A stretch of DNA of 64,000 bases from Colwellia sp. Arc7-D (GCF_003061515.1 NZ_CP028924.1:4241443-4305442), one strand, 5' to 3'. Shown: positions 39,068 to 52,688, counted from the stretch's first letter. Program-made: numbers and translations. Notes: generated by a model from the sequence alone, not told the origin.

Positions 39068-41353
39068 ATGATTTCAAAGATAAAAATAGGCTATTCAAAT
39101 GTGGTTATAACGTGTTTGGCATTAAATGCTAGCGCCGAATCTCTCAACATTGAAAAATACCAACAAGCTGAACACCAATTATCAAAACACACTGAAAAGT
39201 TAGTTTTTGGTACCGTTGAGAACCCCAGTTGGACTGACAATACTAAACTCATTTACCAGAGCCAAACAAAAAATGGTAAGCAGTTTTATCTCATTGACGC
39301 TAAAACAAAAGCCAAAAAATTAGCCTTTAATCATCAAAAAATTGCTCGTGCACTAGCACGTATCAGCGAACAAGAAGTTAACCAGAAAGCGTTACCATTT
39401 GATCGTGTTGATTTCATCACAGATAAACTTATCTCGCTTAAAATCAATAGCGTCTCTTACCAGTGTAATATTCAAAACTACTTATGTAAGTTGAATAAAA
39501 AAGCTATTAACAGTAATGAACTTATTGCTCCCAATGGCAAGCAAGCTGTTTTTATTCGCGAGCATAATTTGTGGCTACGAAACCTTAGCGATAATAGTGA
39601 AAAACAACTAACCAATGATGGTATTGAAAACTTTGGTTATGCAACAAATAATGCCGGGTGGGTTCGCGGTAAAAAGCCGGTAGTAAAATGGTCTCCCGAT
39701 TCAAAAAAATTAACCACCTTTAAACATGATGGTCGCAACGTGGGTGAAATGGGCATAGTTTCAACCGCTGTAGGTCATCCAACTATCGATGTTTGGAAAT
39801 ATCCTTTACCAGGTGACAAAAATATTTTCAAAATTCATCGTGTTGTAATCGATATTGAGCAAGCCAGTGTTGTTAAGCTTGATATGCCTGCAGATGATCA
39901 CAGATCGACCATAACTGACCATGTTGCCGCTCGCGATGGTAGTTTATTAGATATTGATTGGTCGAGCGATAGCAGTCATTTCGCCTTTATTTCATCAACG
40001 CGTGATCACAAAACGGCAACACTAAAGATAGCTGATGCTACGACAGGCAAGGTACGTACAATTTTTACTGAAACAGCAACGAGCTTTTTCGAGTCAGGTG
40101 TCAGTTCTATTAGCTGGAAATATCTAGATAAAAGTAATGAATTTATTTGGTTTTCACAACGTACAAATTGGGGACATTTATACTTAGTTGATGCAGAAAC
40201 TGGCAAGATTAAAAATCAAATAACACAAGGCAATTGGACCGTATTAGCATTATTGAATATTGATCAAGAAACAGGGAAGCTAATTTTTTCTGGTGCGGGT
40301 AAAGAGGGTGGAGATCCCTATTTTCATTATCTATACAGCATTAATAAAGACGGTTCAGACTTAACCTTATTAACACCAGAGAAAAAACATCATCGAATTA
40401 CTTTAAGTAAGAATGCAGATTACTTTTTAGACCGTGTTTCAACGCCAAATGAAGCAGAAACTAGCTTTATTCGCAGTACTCATAGTAAATCTGGCTTTAT
40501 TGTTGAACAAATGAATATTAACAAGCTAACTGATACAGGATGGCAAGCACCAACGCCTTTCATCGTAAAAGATAGAAATAGCGAACAAAATATTTATGGT
40601 TTGATGTATAAGCCAAGCGATTTTGACGCTAACAAATCATACCCTGTGGTAAATTATTTATACCCAGGTCCACAAGTGGGCAGTATTCGTGGTCGCCACT
40701 TCAGATCAGCAAGAGGTGATAATCAAGCCATTGCCGAATTGGGATTTATCGTTATCGAAATTGACGCTTTAGGTACCCCTGGTCGCTCAAAGAGTTTCCA
40801 TGAATTTTACTATCAAAATATGGGCGATAGCGGGATACCTGACCAAGTAGCTGCGATTAAACAACTCGCCGAGAAATATAGCTGGATAGACAGCACTCGC
40901 GTTGGTATTTGGGGACATTCCGGTGGTGGATTTGCTTCAACTCGTGCCCTGTTAACTTATCCAGACTTTTATTCAGTGGCGGTTTCTCAAGCAGGTAATC
41001 ATGACAATAGAAATTATGCCGATGAATGGGGTGAAAAATATCATGGCGTTTTAGTAAAAAATGAAGATGGCACCACAAACTACGACAGCCAAGCAAATCA
41101 ATTAATTGTTGATAACCTTAAAGGTAAGTTGCTTATTGCTCATGGAACAACAGATACCAATGTACCGCCATATAACACCTTAATCGTTGCAGAAGCATTA
41201 ATAGCCGCGAATAAAGACTTTGATATGCTAATGCTACCTAATCGTGGTCATGGCTTTGCTAGAGAGCATTACATGATGCGAAAGCGCTGGGATTACTTTG
41301 TTCAGCACTTAATGGGGTTAACACCACCAAAAGAGTTTAGTTTTAGCAAATAA
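39068..41353 (+). CDS. S9 family peptidase (dipeptidyl-peptidase IV / prolyl oligopeptidase type)
   Basis: This 761-residue protein has an N-terminal signal peptide (about 1-23, LNASA), so it is periplasmic or secreted. Residues ~30-480 form a beta-propeller of the DPP-IV type (VVKWSPDSKKLTTFK, WSSDSSHFAFIS). The C-terminal alpha/beta-hydrolase carries GHSGGG with nucleophile Ser618, Asp696 in TTDTNVPP and His728 in NRGHGF, a complete triad in the right order. The family removes dipeptides, often X-Pro, from peptides, which fits a marine protein scavenger. The gene is monocistronic, ending before a strong terminator. Confidence 0.92.
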   Translation: MISKIKIGYSNVVITCLALNASAESLNIEKYQQAEHQLSKHTEKLVFGTVENPSWTDNTKLIYQSQTKNGKQFYLIDAKTKAKKLAFNHQKIARALARISEQEVNQKALPFDRVDFITDKLISLKINSVSYQCNIQNYLCKLNKKAINSNELIAPNGKQAVFIREHNLWLRNLSDNSEKQLTNDGIENFGYATNNAGWVRGKKPVVKWSPDSKKLTTFKHDGRNVGEMGIVSTAVGHPTIDVWKYPLPGDKNIFKIHRVVIDIEQASVVKLDMPADDHRSTITDHVAARDGSLLDIDWSSDSSHFAFISSTRDHKTATLKIADATTGKVRTIFTETATSFFESGVSSISWKYLDKSNEFIWFSQRTNWGHLYLVDAETGKIKNQITQGNWTVLALLNIDQETGKLIFSGAGKEGGDPYFHYLYSINKDGSDLTLLTPEKKHHRITLSKNADYFLDRVSTPNEAETSFIRSTHSKSGFIVEQMNINKLTDTGWQAPTPFIVKDRNSEQNIYGLMYKPSDFDANKSYPVVNYLYPGPQVGSIRGRHFRSARGDNQAIAELGFIVIEIDALGTPGRSKSFHEFYYQNMGDSGIPDQVAAIKQLAEKYSWIDSTRVGIWGHSGGGFASTRALLTYPDFYSVAVSQAGNHDNRNYADEWGEKYHGVLVKNEDGTTNYDSQANQLIVDNLKGKLLIAHGTTDTNVPPYNTLIVAEALIAANKDFDMLMLPNRGHGFAREHYMMRKRWDYFVQHLMGLTPPKEFSFSK

Positions 41354-41379
41354 CTCATCTGTTACTAGCACGTTTTATT

Positions 41380-41412
41380 AAAAAACCGATATGTTAATGA
41401 TATCGGTTTTTT
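41380..41412. terminator. Bidirectional rho-independent terminator
   Basis: AAAAAACCGATAT and ATATCGGTTTTTT form a 13-base perfect stem with a seven-base loop. It closes the peptidase gene and may also serve the convergent DUF4105 gene. Confidence 0.9.
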
Positions 41413-41489
41413 AATTATATAAATGCTATCCCTGAATATAATAAAAACCACTTATAATCACCACAAGATTACAGCGGTATTCAGAGAAT

Positions 41490-43376
41490 TTACCAGTAAT
41501 ACCCCAAACTCAACATAGTTTCGTGATTACTTAAAATTAGTCTAAAATCAAGGTGCTCGTTGTTTAGTTTGACCCTGTAACGAGTTTCAGCTTTAACGCT
41601 AAATTTTGCGACCTGTTCGTTTTCCAAATATTTTCTAGCCTCAAGATCAATAAAAAAGTTCCAGTCGTTATTAATTGATTGATTTAACGTTAAATTACTC
41701 GAAATATACACTCTACCTCTATCTAAGTAATTTTCAACAACAGCCCCTCCGATATATCCACCTATTGTTGTATTATCGAGTATTGGAATTGATAGACCTT
41801 TATTAGCTTTAAAAGTAAAGTCTGCACAGTTTGTACAATCATCATCTTGTTTTTTTAAGCCTAAATATAGCTTCCATGAGTCATAACCATCTTGTGGTAA
41901 ACCCGTTGCCTGGTTTGACACGCTAACCACTTCAAATATTGATAAGCTTCTAATAGCGAGAGTAGAGTTTATATACTCAAGATCTAGCTCGCCCATTTTT
42001 AGCGCACCGTTTCTAACGTGACCACTTTCAGCATCTAACTGATCATAATAAGCAGGCCTTAGTTTTATCGCCACACCATTGCCAAGCTTTTGATTATGGA
42101 TAAAACCTAATTGTAAGTAACTTGATGGTCGTGCTAAATGAGGAGACTTAGGTGCTTTATCTTCAAATTTTACTTTTCCTGCAGCGAGGTTATATCTGTA
42201 AGCTAAAATTTGAGTGTATGATTTTTTATGTCGCTTAATATTTTCTTTGTCGACGGAAATTAAATACTGATAGTAATCAAGCAAGGTGCTCAAAACTTTT
42301 AACTTAGTTTCTCTGAGTATTTTTTCTGAGTTTAATAAATTTAATTGTTTGGTATTTTCTACTATTTTTGCAATTAACAGCTTTTCATTTGATGTTAATT
42401 GCCAATATTTATTATAAAAGCTGGATTGTCTGGACGGTATATATTTAATTTTAGTAACAAGTGGCTTATCTTTATAAGTAGCCGAATTAATTGCTCTTAT
42501 AACTTCTTGCGGGATCACCCAAGGTGCTTTTATTGATGGTAATTCGATATCGTCAAATAACGTAAAAAGTTCATACATTCTATAGACACAGTTTTCATCA
42601 AAGAAATAGTAAACATAGTCTTGTTCAATTAACTCCCAAATATGAGCAACCAAAAAATAATAATCGTCTTGAGATAAGTTTAATTTATATTCCCAAAGAT
42701 CACGCAATTCATTTTCAAGATAATTTTGTGTATGGAAGTAATAATTTGAATGCGAAAAACTTCCATCGTATCCGCCAACAACCCCTTTTAACATATAACT
42801 TATTGGATCTTCGTTTTTAGGAACTTTCGCACCAAAGTTTACACTCGTTTCTAATAAATTAAGTTTTTGGCTTTTATTCGTGTTTAATTTTAATAACGTA
42901 TGCCCGTAATAAGAAGCTGGGTTTCCCAGATAGCCAGTAGCAAAAATCAGGCTCAATGATTGTGTTGAGGATAACTTTGACCAAGCAAGAAAGTCATCAC
43001 AAACGACGGCTTTAACATTAGATAAATCAAATTTCTTTTTCAGCCAATGATACCTTGCAGGGAATCTACATTGAGGGTTTTCTGCAATCGTTTTTTCATT
43101 TCCAGCCAACGTAAATGCGTTAAGCGTATTTATTAACTCTTTTTTAGCTGTTAATGAGGAAAGTTCACTAAAATAAAAACGTTGTGAATGAATAACAAAA
43201 TTACTATTTTCACTGTCAGAGCTAGGCGTTAATTTAATAAGCTTTTGCCATTTTTCTGATGTAGATATAGATTCTATTAGTTCGTTAGAGTAGGCGGGTA
43301 TACTGTTATTTTGTGCATATATTTTGAAAATACAGCAATAACTCGTAACAACTAATATTATAATTCTTAGTAGCAT
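41490..43376 (-). CDS. DUF4105 domain-containing periplasmic/outer-membrane protein
   Basis: This 628-residue protein has a signal peptide (1-21). The central DUF4105 region (about 120-330) shows FATGYLGNPASYYGHTLLKL, GGYDGSFSHSNYYFH, LWEYKL and FFDENCVYRMY, which recall papain-like NlpC/P60-related or lipid-remodelling folds with His and Cys conserved. The last ~200 residues look beta-rich, with alternating strands up to a terminal LSLGYYW, suggesting an outer-membrane barrel. Function is unknown. The gene lies directly after a DUF3015 gene (66 bases), a pairing that suggests linked roles. Confidence 0.8.
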   Translation of the reverse strand: MLLRIIILVVTSYCCIFKIYAQNNSIPAYSNELIESISTSEKWQKLIKLTPSSDSENSNFVIHSQRFYFSELSSLTAKKELINTLNAFTLAGNEKTIAENPQCRFPARYHWLKKKFDLSNVKAVVCDDFLAWSKLSSTQSLSLIFATGYLGNPASYYGHTLLKLNTNKSQKLNLLETSVNFGAKVPKNEDPISYMLKGVVGGYDGSFSHSNYYFHTQNYLENELRDLWEYKLNLSQDDYYFLVAHIWELIEQDYVYYFFDENCVYRMYELFTLFDDIELPSIKAPWVIPQEVIRAINSATYKDKPLVTKIKYIPSRQSSFYNKYWQLTSNEKLLIAKIVENTKQLNLLNSEKILRETKLKVLSTLLDYYQYLISVDKENIKRHKKSYTQILAYRYNLAAGKVKFEDKAPKSPHLARPSSYLQLGFIHNQKLGNGVAIKLRPAYYDQLDAESGHVRNGALKMGELDLEYINSTLAIRSLSIFEVVSVSNQATGLPQDGYDSWKLYLGLKKQDDDCTNCADFTFKANKGLSIPILDNTTIGGYIGGAVVENYLDRGRVYISSNLTLNQSINNDWNFFIDLEARKYLENEQVAKFSVKAETRYRVKLNNEHLDFRLILSNHETMLSLGYYW

Positions 43377-43400
43377 AAGGTTTTATTCAGACATAAAAAT

Positions 43401-43422
43401 AGCTGCTTAAGAAGCAGCTATT
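43401..43422 (-). terminator. DUF3015-gene terminator / attenuator before the DUF4105 gene
   Basis: AGCTGCTT (43401-43408), three loop bases and AAGCAGCT (43412-43419) form a perfect stem. On the minus strand a T-run follows, just before the DUF4105 start. It would cut read-through from the DUF3015 gene. Confidence 0.7.
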
Positions 43423-43442
43423 TATTAGAGGTAAAAACTACA

Positions 43443-43952
43443 TTAAATTACTGCGCAGTTTCCAACAACAGTTGAGTTGTTAACTATGCTGTAAAGTGCA
43501 GAAGATTTTTGAACCAAGTTTTGTTCTTGGTAATCGGCTTGATTAATGGCTTGAACCATACCATTACGAATATTGGCAGTAACTTCAGTTTGTACACTAT
43601 CGTCACAGCCAAGAACACCATACATAGATGCTAAATGATCACCTGAACCTTCAGCAATTTCTTCTACGATATTATCATAATTATCAATAATAAATTTTGC
43701 AGCAATAACATTTGCACCAGTACATGTTTCTGGACTTGCTGTAGCAGAAGTAACAGCTGTTGTACCAATATCCCAAATTACATTAGATGTAACCGCAGCC
43801 CATTTTGTATCTTTAAATAGAGCAGCACCAATACCACAGTCTGAGAATGGATTTGGACCAGAGCCAGGGGTTTTATCAGCGGCTAATACATTTAAAGAAG
43901 ATGCACAGAAAGCTATAGCTATAGAACTTATTAATATTTTAGTTTTATTCAT
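43443..43952 (-). CDS. DUF3015 family secreted protein
   Basis: This 169-residue protein has a signal peptide (1-25, VLAAD). The mature protein follows DUF3015: GPNPFSDCGIGAALF near the start, NVIWDIGTTAVTSATASPETC, FIIDNYDNIVEEIAEGSGDHL, and a closing pair of cysteines. Four or more cysteines could form disulfides in the periplasm. The family occurs in marine and pseudomonad genomes and has no assigned role. It precedes the DUF4105 gene, separated by a terminator hairpin, so the larger gene may be expressed at a lower level. Confidence 0.85.
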   Translation of the reverse strand: MNKTKILISSIAIAFCASSLNVLAADKTPGSGPNPFSDCGIGAALFKDTKWAAVTSNVIWDIGTTAVTSATASPETCTGANVIAAKFIIDNYDNIVEEIAEGSGDHLASMYGVLGCDDSVQTEVTANIRNGMVQAINQADYQEQNLVQKSSALYSIVNNSTVVGNCAVI

Positions 43953-44094
43953 GATATATCCATATTTTATTATTATTAAGGCGATTTATAAAAGCCAAAA
44001 CATAATACAAATAAATACCATATAAATCAATAGATTAATCCTTTTATTACCATTGATATCTTGCAGTACTATATTTTTTTGAATTTTACGCATT

Positions 44095-44117
44095 AAAAAA
44101 GGGCGTTAAGCCCTTTT
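44095..44117 (-). terminator. YceI-gene terminator
   Basis: GGGC, a five-base loop and GCCC are flanked by an A-run and TTTT, giving a short stem extended by A-T pairs, 19 bases past the yceI-like stop. Confidence 0.65.
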
Positions 44118-44135
44118 GTTAATCAGAACAAAATT

Positions 44136-44702
44136 CTATTGGCGAATGCCTTCAATATGGAGAATTAAATCAACTTTACCAAAATCTTTTTTAAAGCCAA
44201 ATTCAGCCATTGCAATAGTAGCCGTACCGCTAAATCCTGCACGGTAACCGCCCCATGGATCATTACCTTCACCTATTCTTACTGCGTCAATAACTAATGG
44301 TTTAGAAACACCATGCATTGTAAATGTGCCTGCAATGGCCAATTTACCTTCGCCTTTATCTACCACTTTGTTACTTACAAATGTAGCTTCTGCATATTTG
44401 CTAACATCTAAAAAGTCGTCTGAGCGAACATGCTTATCACGTTTTGCATGATTTGAGTCAAAACTTGATGTATCAATAGTAACCGTTATTTTTGACGCTG
44501 ATATATTTTCTTTATCATAAGAGAAGTTGCCTGAAAAATCGTTAAAACGGCCAGCAAGCACACTAAAGCCCATATGGCTTGCTTCGAAATTTATTGAGGC
44601 ATGTGCACCGTCAGTATCGATAATATAATCAGCTGCAAAAGCTGGCATTAAAGTGCTTGTGGCTAATAAAGCGCTCGCAAGTATAATTTTTTTCATCTTC
44701 AT
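44136..44702 (-). CDS. YceI family periplasmic lipid-binding protein
   Basis: This 188-residue protein has a signal peptide (1-23, AFAAD). The mature lipocalin-like barrel shows the family pattern: YIIDTDGAHASINFEASHMG, then VTIDTSSFDSNHAKRDKHVR, FLDVSKY and FTMHGVSKPL. YceI proteins bind polyisoprenoid chains such as ubiquinone precursors. It follows the cytochrome b561 gene by 27 bases, the usual partnership, suggesting quinone-linked redox work at the periplasmic membrane face. Confidence 0.93.
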   Translation of the reverse strand: MKMKKIILASALLATSTLMPAFAADYIIDTDGAHASINFEASHMGFSVLAGRFNDFSGNFSYDKENISASKITVTIDTSSFDSNHAKRDKHVRSDDFLDVSKYAEATFVSNKVVDKGEGKLAIAGTFTMHGVSKPLVIDAVRIGEGNDPWGGYRAGFSGTATIAMAEFGFKKDFGKVDLILHIEGIRQ

Positions 44703-44729
44703 TCCTTTAATTGTTTATGAGTGTGTGTA

Positions 44730-45290
44730 CTAAGACTTCGTCATTCGTTTAAGCGTGTTATCTTTATCAAAAAAGTGATGTTTTAAAGCTGCAGCTGCAT
44801 GCAGTACTGCTAATACAATTATCCCGTATGCTACGTAATAATGTACTAAGCCGGCAATATCTTCTTGATTTTTTATCGCTAACACTAAAGGAGATACGTT
44901 AAACCAATCAAAAACAGCTATCGCTTTATCATTAGCACTGGTAATCAAAAAACCAGAAATTAATACAGAAAATAGAGCAGCATATAATAGAAAAATCATT
45001 AAAGCTGAAGCTTTCTTTTCAATTTTACTGTGACTGACTATTGAACTAGGTGAACCTGCAATTCGTCGCCAAAATAGTCTAAATAATGTTAATCCGATTA
45101 AAAGGATTCCGACACTTTCATGCCAATGGGGTGCACGTATATACCATTGACTACTGTAATCTAACTCAACCATCCAATAACCCGAAGCAAATAAAGTAAT
45201 GACACTTAATGCTGAAATCCAGTGTAATAATTTGCTCAATACACCGTATTGCTGTGAATTATTTCTCCACAATAATTTATTACTATTCAT
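44730..45290 (-). CDS. Cytochrome b561 family membrane protein
   Basis: This 186-residue protein has four predicted transmembrane helices and heme-ligand histidines in the usual places: KLLHWISAL early, HWHESVG in the loop/second helix, and the two histidines HYYVAYG and LHAAAALKHHF near the end. The family passes electrons between quinol and acceptors, including superoxide in E. coli CybB. It is the first gene of a pair with the YceI protein. Confidence 0.9.
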   Translation of the reverse strand: MNSNKLLWRNNSQQYGVLSKLLHWISALSVITLFASGYWMVELDYSSQWYIRAPHWHESVGILLIGLTLFRLFWRRIAGSPSSIVSHSKIEKKASALMIFLLYAALFSVLISGFLITSANDKAIAVFDWFNVSPLVLAIKNQEDIAGLVHYYVAYGIIVLAVLHAAAALKHHFFDKDNTLKRMTKS

Positions 45291-45635
45291 TTTTACTTCT
45301 TATGGATATCTGTTTTATTTAGTTTAGCTATCAACATTTAATATATCTATTAATTTGGGCGCGTAAAATGGCGCTTTATCGCATATTTTGCTCATTTAAA
45401 GATGACGTAAATATTTTACTTAGTTCTGAGCTTACTATATTGATAAAGTTTAATTGTAAATTATTGTAGTCGTTTAAAAATAATGCTTTGAAGGGATTTA
45501 TCTATACTGAACTAAGTGCTAGAAGATATAAGTGACTCAGTTACTTTAGACTAGTCGTATAAATCAGCTATTTTCATTATATATAACAAAAATATGCCGT
45601 TAATTTGTAGTATAAATTTAAATTTTAAGTAATAA
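45291..45635. other. Intergenic region between cytochrome b561 gene and atpC
   Basis: An AT-rich stretch without a supported gene. It should contain the promoter for the b561-YceI pair, but no strong -35/-10 stood out. Confidence 0.4.
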
Positions 45636-45637
45636 AA

Positions 45638-45670
45638 AAGCGACTATTTACCGAAGTAAAAGTCGCTTTA
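45638..45670 (-). terminator. atp operon terminator
   Basis: AAAGCGACT pairs with AGTCGCTTT, continued by TTTAC/GTAAA across a single bulged A, and capped by a CGAA tetraloop. It lies 25 bases after the atpC stop. Confidence 0.9.
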
Positions 45671-45694
45671 TGAGTCACTAAAACTTAGTGTTAG

Positions 45695-46114
45695 CTATTT
45701 TTTGCTTGTAGCTTGTATAACACGTAATTGTGCGACAGCACGAGCTAATTCAGTAGCAGCTTCAGCATAATCGACGTCGCCGCCATGATCATTTAAGTGC
45801 TTCTCTGCGCGTTCTTTAGCTTCAAGTGCTTGTTGCTCATCCAAGTCATCAACGCGTATTGCTACATCAGCTAACACGGTAACGTTATTTGGTTGAACTT
45901 CAAGCATGCCACCAGAAAGATAGATAATTTCTTCTACGCCATCTTCCTTAACAATTCTTGCCATACCTGGTTTTAGTGAGGTCAGTAAAGGTGCATGACC
46001 AGGCATAATGCCTAGCTCACCTTCACTACCTGTGATCTGTAATGATGAAATGCTACCAGAGAATAATTCCTCTTCAGCACTTACTACATTCAGATTAACA
46101 GTTGGTATTGCCAT
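45695..46114 (-). CDS. atpC: ATP synthase F1 epsilon subunit
   Basis: This 139-residue subunit forms the central stalk with gamma and inhibits ATP hydrolysis. The beta-sandwich N-terminus carries [11 protein letters not shown] and [14 protein letters not shown], and the helical C-terminus spans the last ~45 residues. Last gene of the operon, 56 bases after atpD. Confidence 0.97.
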   Translation of the reverse strand: MAIPTVNLNVVSAEEELFSGSISSLQITGSEGELGIMPGHAPLLTSLKPGMARIVKEDGVEEIIYLSGGMLEVQPNNVTVLADVAIRVDDLDEQQALEAKERAEKHLNDHGGDVDYAEAATELARAVAQLRVIQATSKK

Positions 46115-46170
46115 TTTGACCTCCTAATTGGTGACTGCAAACTTTAATAGCCTTTAGTCACCAGCCTTCA

Positions 46171-47580
<1,410 letters not shown>

Positions 47581-47613
47581 TTATTTACTAAAAAATAAAC
47601 AAAGAACCTTTGC

Positions 47614-48474
47614 TTATACCGCTGCTGCACCTGCACAAATTTCACCCAATTCTTGAGTAATACTTGCTTGACGAGCTTTGTTGTATACCAATTGTAAATC
47701 ATCAATTAAGTCACCCGCGTTATCAGTTGCAGATTTCATTGCAACCATACGAGCGGCTTGTTCACATGCGAGGTTTTCAACCACACCTTGATATACTTGA
47801 GATTCTGTATAACGAACCAATAAATGTTCAAGTATTGCTTGAGCATCAGGTTCGTAAATGTAATCCCAGCGATGCTTAATAGCGTCATCATCTGACTTAG
47901 GCAAAGGTAAAAGTTGATCGATTGTCGGTTTTTGCGTCATCGTATTAACAAATTTGTTATATACGATGAACAATCTATCTATCTCACCATTGTCATAGGC
48001 ATTTAACATCACCTTTACACTACCAACTAAGTCAGTAAGTGAAGGGTTGTCACCTAATCCCGAAATTTGTGAAACGACTTTAGCGCCCATATTGTTGAAA
48101 AATGAAGTAGCTTTAGAACCCACTACGGCAAATTCAACTTCGGCGCCTGCTGATTGCTGTTTACCAGCATCAGCAAGTACTTGCTTAAACAAGTTAATGT
48201 TTAAACCACCACACAAACCACGGTCTGTTGAGACTACGATATAACCTACACGCTTGGCTTCACGTTCTTCCATATATGGATGACGATATTCTAGATTACC
48301 AAGCGCGATGTGACCGATCACATTTCGCATATTTTCAGCGTATGGACGTGATGCAGCCATGCTATCTTGCGCTTTACGCATTTTGCTAGCTGCAACCATT
48401 TCCATCGCGCTGGTGATCTTCTGTGTATTTTTTACACTTCCGATCTTCGATTTTATCTCTTTACCACCGGCCAT
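47614..48474 (-). CDS. atpG: ATP synthase F1 gamma subunit
   Basis: This 286-residue subunit forms the rotating coiled-coil shaft. It has the N-terminal helix [28 protein letters not shown], written here only as its start GKEIKSKI and end MEMVAASK, then [11 protein letters not shown], and the C-terminal helix with AMKSATDNA. It lies 57 bases before atpD and 27 after atpA. Confidence 0.98.
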   Translation of the reverse strand: MAGGKEIKSKIGSVKNTQKITSAMEMVAASKMRKAQDSMAASRPYAENMRNVIGHIALGNLEYRHPYMEEREAKRVGYIVVSTDRGLCGGLNINLFKQVLADAGKQQSAGAEVEFAVVGSKATSFFNNMGAKVVSQISGLGDNPSLTDLVGSVKVMLNAYDNGEIDRLFIVYNKFVNTMTQKPTIDQLLPLPKSDDDAIKHRWDYIYEPDAQAILEHLLVRYTESQVYQGVVENLACEQAARMVAMKSATDNAGDLIDDLQLVYNKARQASITQELGEICAGAAAV

Positions 48475-48501
48475 GACTATTCTCCGAAAAGGTTAACTAA
48501 A

Positions 48502-50043
48502 TTACCAAGTTTGAGTAGCTTTGAAAGCTTCAATCGCTTTCGCTAAACCAGACTCGATATCTTTGTTATAGTCGCCTTTTTCATTGATTGTAGCCATCAA
48601 CTCAGCGTGTTCATTGTTTACGTATGAACGTAGTGCGTCTTCAAAATCAACAACTTTGTTGATTGCGATATCATTTAAAAAGCCTTTTTCTGCGGCAAAT
48701 AAAGATACAGCTGTTTCAGCAACTGACAATGGGCTGTATTGCTTTTGCTTCATTAATTCAGTAACACGTTGACCATGCTCTAATTGAGCACGTGTAGCGT
48801 CATCTAAATCTGAGGCAAACTGAGCAAACGCAGCTAACTCGGCATATTGTGCTAATGCTAAACGTATACCACCACCTAACTTCTTGATGATTTTAGTTTG
48901 AGCAGCACCACCAACACGTGATACAGAAATACCAGCGTTAACAGCAGGACGAATACCTGAGTTAAATAGGTTAGATTCTAAGAAAATCTGACCATCGGTA
49001 ATTGATATTACGTTAGTTGGTACGAATGCAGATACATCACCCGCTTGCGTTTCAATGATAGGTAAGGCAGTTAAAGAACCTGTTTTACCTTTTACTTCAC
49101 CTTTTGTAAAACGTTCAACGTATGCTTCGTTTACACGAGCAGCACGTTCAAGTAAACGACTGTGAAGATAGAAAACGTCACCTGGGTATGCTTCACGACC
49201 TGGCGGACGACGTAAAAGTAATGAAATTTGACGGTAAGCAACTGCTTGCTTAGACAAATCATCATATACGATTAATGCATCTTCACCACGATCACGGAAG
49301 TATTCACCCATAGTACAGCCAGAATATGCTGACAAGTACTGTAGTGCAGCTGCTTCAGAAGCACCAGCAACAACAACGATAGTATTAGCTAACGCGCCGT
49401 GCTCTTCTAGAGAGCGAACTAAGTTAGCAACGGTAGAGGCTTTTTGGCCAATAGCTACGTATACACACTTAATACCGGTGTTTTTCTGATTGATGATTGC
49501 ATCTAATGCGATAGCAGATTTACCAATTTGACGGTCACCAATGATAAGCTCACGTTGACCACGTCCGATTGGAATCATTGCATCGATTGATTTAATACCT
49601 GTTTGAACAGGCTCATCAACAGACTTACGATCGATTACGCCTGGTGCCATCATTTCAACTGGAGCAAAACCATCGTTATCGATAGGTCCTTTACCGTCAA
49701 TTGGTTCACCAAGTGTATTAACAACGCGGCCTAATAAGCCACGTCCTACTGGTACTTCTAAAATACGACCAGTACATTTTACTTTAACGCCTTCAGCTAG
49801 ATCCGCGTAAGGACCCATAACTACCGCACCGACCGAATCACGGTCAAGGTTTAACGCGATAGCAAAGCGATTGCCAGGAAGTTCAATCATCTCACCTTGC
49901 ATTACATCTGCAAGGCCATGAATACGAATGATACCGTCAGTTACAGAAACGATAGTACCTTCATTTCGAGCTTCACTAACTACGTCAAACTGTTCAATAC
50001 GACTCTTGATCAGTTCAGCGATTTCAGTGGAATTCAGTTGCAT
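48502..50043 (-). CDS. atpA: ATP synthase F1 alpha subunit
   Basis: This 513-residue non-catalytic nucleotide-binding subunit has a P-loop GDRQIGKSA, the [12 protein letters not shown] segment and the [12 protein letters not shown] region with the arginine finger downstream in [17 protein letters not shown]. Length equals E. coli AtpA (513). It lies 13 bases after atpH. Confidence 0.99.
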   Translation of the reverse strand: MQLNSTEIAELIKSRIEQFDVVSEARNEGTIVSVTDGIIRIHGLADVMQGEMIELPGNRFAIALNLDRDSVGAVVMGPYADLAEGVKVKCTGRILEVPVGRGLLGRVVNTLGEPIDGKGPIDNDGFAPVEMMAPGVIDRKSVDEPVQTGIKSIDAMIPIGRGQRELIIGDRQIGKSAIALDAIINQKNTGIKCVYVAIGQKASTVANLVRSLEEHGALANTIVVVAGASEAAALQYLSAYSGCTMGEYFRDRGEDALIVYDDLSKQAVAYRQISLLLRRPPGREAYPGDVFYLHSRLLERAARVNEAYVERFTKGEVKGKTGSLTALPIIETQAGDVSAFVPTNVISITDGQIFLESNLFNSGIRPAVNAGISVSRVGGAAQTKIIKKLGGGIRLALAQYAELAAFAQFASDLDDATRAQLEHGQRVTELMKQKQYSPLSVAETAVSLFAAEKGFLNDIAINKVVDFEDALRSYVNNEHAELMATINEKGDYNKDIESGLAKAIEAFKATQTW

Positions 50044-50056
50044 ACTCTGTTCCCCG

Positions 50057-50590
50057 TTAGGATTGCATTATTGTTGCTAAGCGGCTCAATTTACCTCGTA
50101 CTGAACCATCTATTACCATGTCACCAGCTTTTATTACTAAGCCAGAGACGACGTTTGCATCAATTTTACAAGTAAGTTTTACTTTTCGAGCCAAACGCTT
50201 TTCAAGCGCAGCGCATAATGTAGTTTCTTGTTCAGCTGTTAATTCAACAGCTGAAGTTACATCCACAGAAAGTGTTTTCTCATGTTCAGCTTTTAATTCG
50301 CGAAACTGAGCAACAACCTGTGGTAGCACCAATAAACGTTTATTTTCAGCCATAACTTTAATTAAGTTTTGGCCATTGCTATCAAGTTGAACATCACAGA
50401 CTTTCAAAAATATGTCTTGTGATTGTTCTACTGACGCGCCACCAGAAAGATATTCTTTAATGGTGTCATCGTTAGCAACTTCTGCAGCGAAAACTAGCAT
50501 TTCTAACCAGCTTTCAATTGCATTTGCCTCGACAGCAAAATCAAACGCCGCTTTAGCGTAGGGACGAGCGATGGTTGTCAATTCAGACAT
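50057..50590 (-). CDS. atpH: ATP synthase F1 delta subunit
   Basis: This 177-residue peripheral-stalk subunit joins the b dimer to the alpha subunits. It begins with [12 protein letters not shown] and ends with the usual [25 protein letters not shown] strand pair (seen as [15 protein letters not shown]). It lies 14 bases after atpF. Confidence 0.97.
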   Translation of the reverse strand: MSELTTIARPYAKAAFDFAVEANAIESWLEMLVFAAEVANDDTIKEYLSGGASVEQSQDIFLKVCDVQLDSNGQNLIKVMAENKRLLVLPQVVAQFRELKAEHEKTLSVDVTSAVELTAEQETTLCAALEKRLARKVKLTCKIDANVVSGLVIKAGDMVIDGSVRGKLSRLATIMQS

Positions 50591-50604
50591 AAGCTCATTT
50601 CCCT

Positions 50605-51075
50605 CTAAAGTTCAGCTACAAGTTTATCTAAAATGTCGCTATGTGCAGCGGCATCAATTGAACGCTCAAGAATTTTCTCGGCACCAGCAACAGCAAGAAT
50701 AGCTACTTGTTGACGTAGTTCTTCTTTTGCTTGGTTACGTTCAGTATCAATTTCTGCATGACCAGAAGCTAAGATTTTATCTTTCTCAGCATGTGCCTTA
50801 ACTGCAGCTTCTTCAATTATTTGAGCTTCACGCTTTTTAGCAGCTTCTACAATGCCAGCTGCTTGCGCTTTAGCGTCTTTTAATTGTGCTGAAGCTTTCT
50901 CTTGAGCAAGCTCAAGATCTTTAGCGGCACGGTCAGAAGCAGCAAGACCATCAGCAATAATTGCTTGACGAGCTTCTATGGCACCAATAATTGGTGGCCA
51001 TACATACTTCATACAAAAAATTACAAATACGATAAATGCGATTAATTCACCAAGTAAGGTTATATTAAGATTCAT
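50605..51075 (-). CDS. atpF: ATP synthase F0 b subunit
   Basis: This 156-residue protein has one N-terminal membrane helix (about 5-25) and a long alanine- and glutamate-rich coiled-coil that forms the dimeric peripheral stalk. It includes [16 protein letters not shown] at the membrane exit. Length equals the E. coli subunit. Confidence 0.97.
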   Translation of the reverse strand: MNLNITLLGELIAFIVFVIFCMKYVWPPIIGAIEARQAIIADGLAASDRAAKDLELAQEKASAQLKDAKAQAAGIVEAAKKREAQIIEEAAVKAHAEKDKILASGHAEIDTERNQAKEELRQQVAILAVAGAEKILERSIDAAAHSDILDKLVAEL

Positions 51076-51107
51076 TTATGTATCTCCTATTCAAATTCGC
51101 GTTTAAA

Positions 51108-51347
<240 letters not shown>

Positions 51348-51400
51348 TTATTTAAGTAAAGTTATAAAGTTAAAAAACTAAGGTTGAAACTGTTATTTAT

Positions 51401-51429
51401 GTCCTTGTTACCTTTTGAGTAACAAGGGC
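51401..51429. other. Stem-loop between atpB and atpE
   Basis: CCTTGTTAC (51403-51411), a seven-base loop and GTAACAAGG (51419-51427) form a perfect nine-base stem, extendable by two more pairs. No T-run follows on the minus strand. It lies in the unusually long 172-base atpB-atpE gap and could help raise atpE expression or protect the mRNA. It resembles the hairpin at 3900-3932. Confidence 0.6.
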
Positions 51430-51507
51430 AAAAAATTTAATAATTCAGGCATCCTGCCTTACACCCCAAAGGGCCGAATAAATTCGTGCTAACTTGTTTC
51501 CTACAAA

Positions 51508-52688
<1,181 letters not shown>

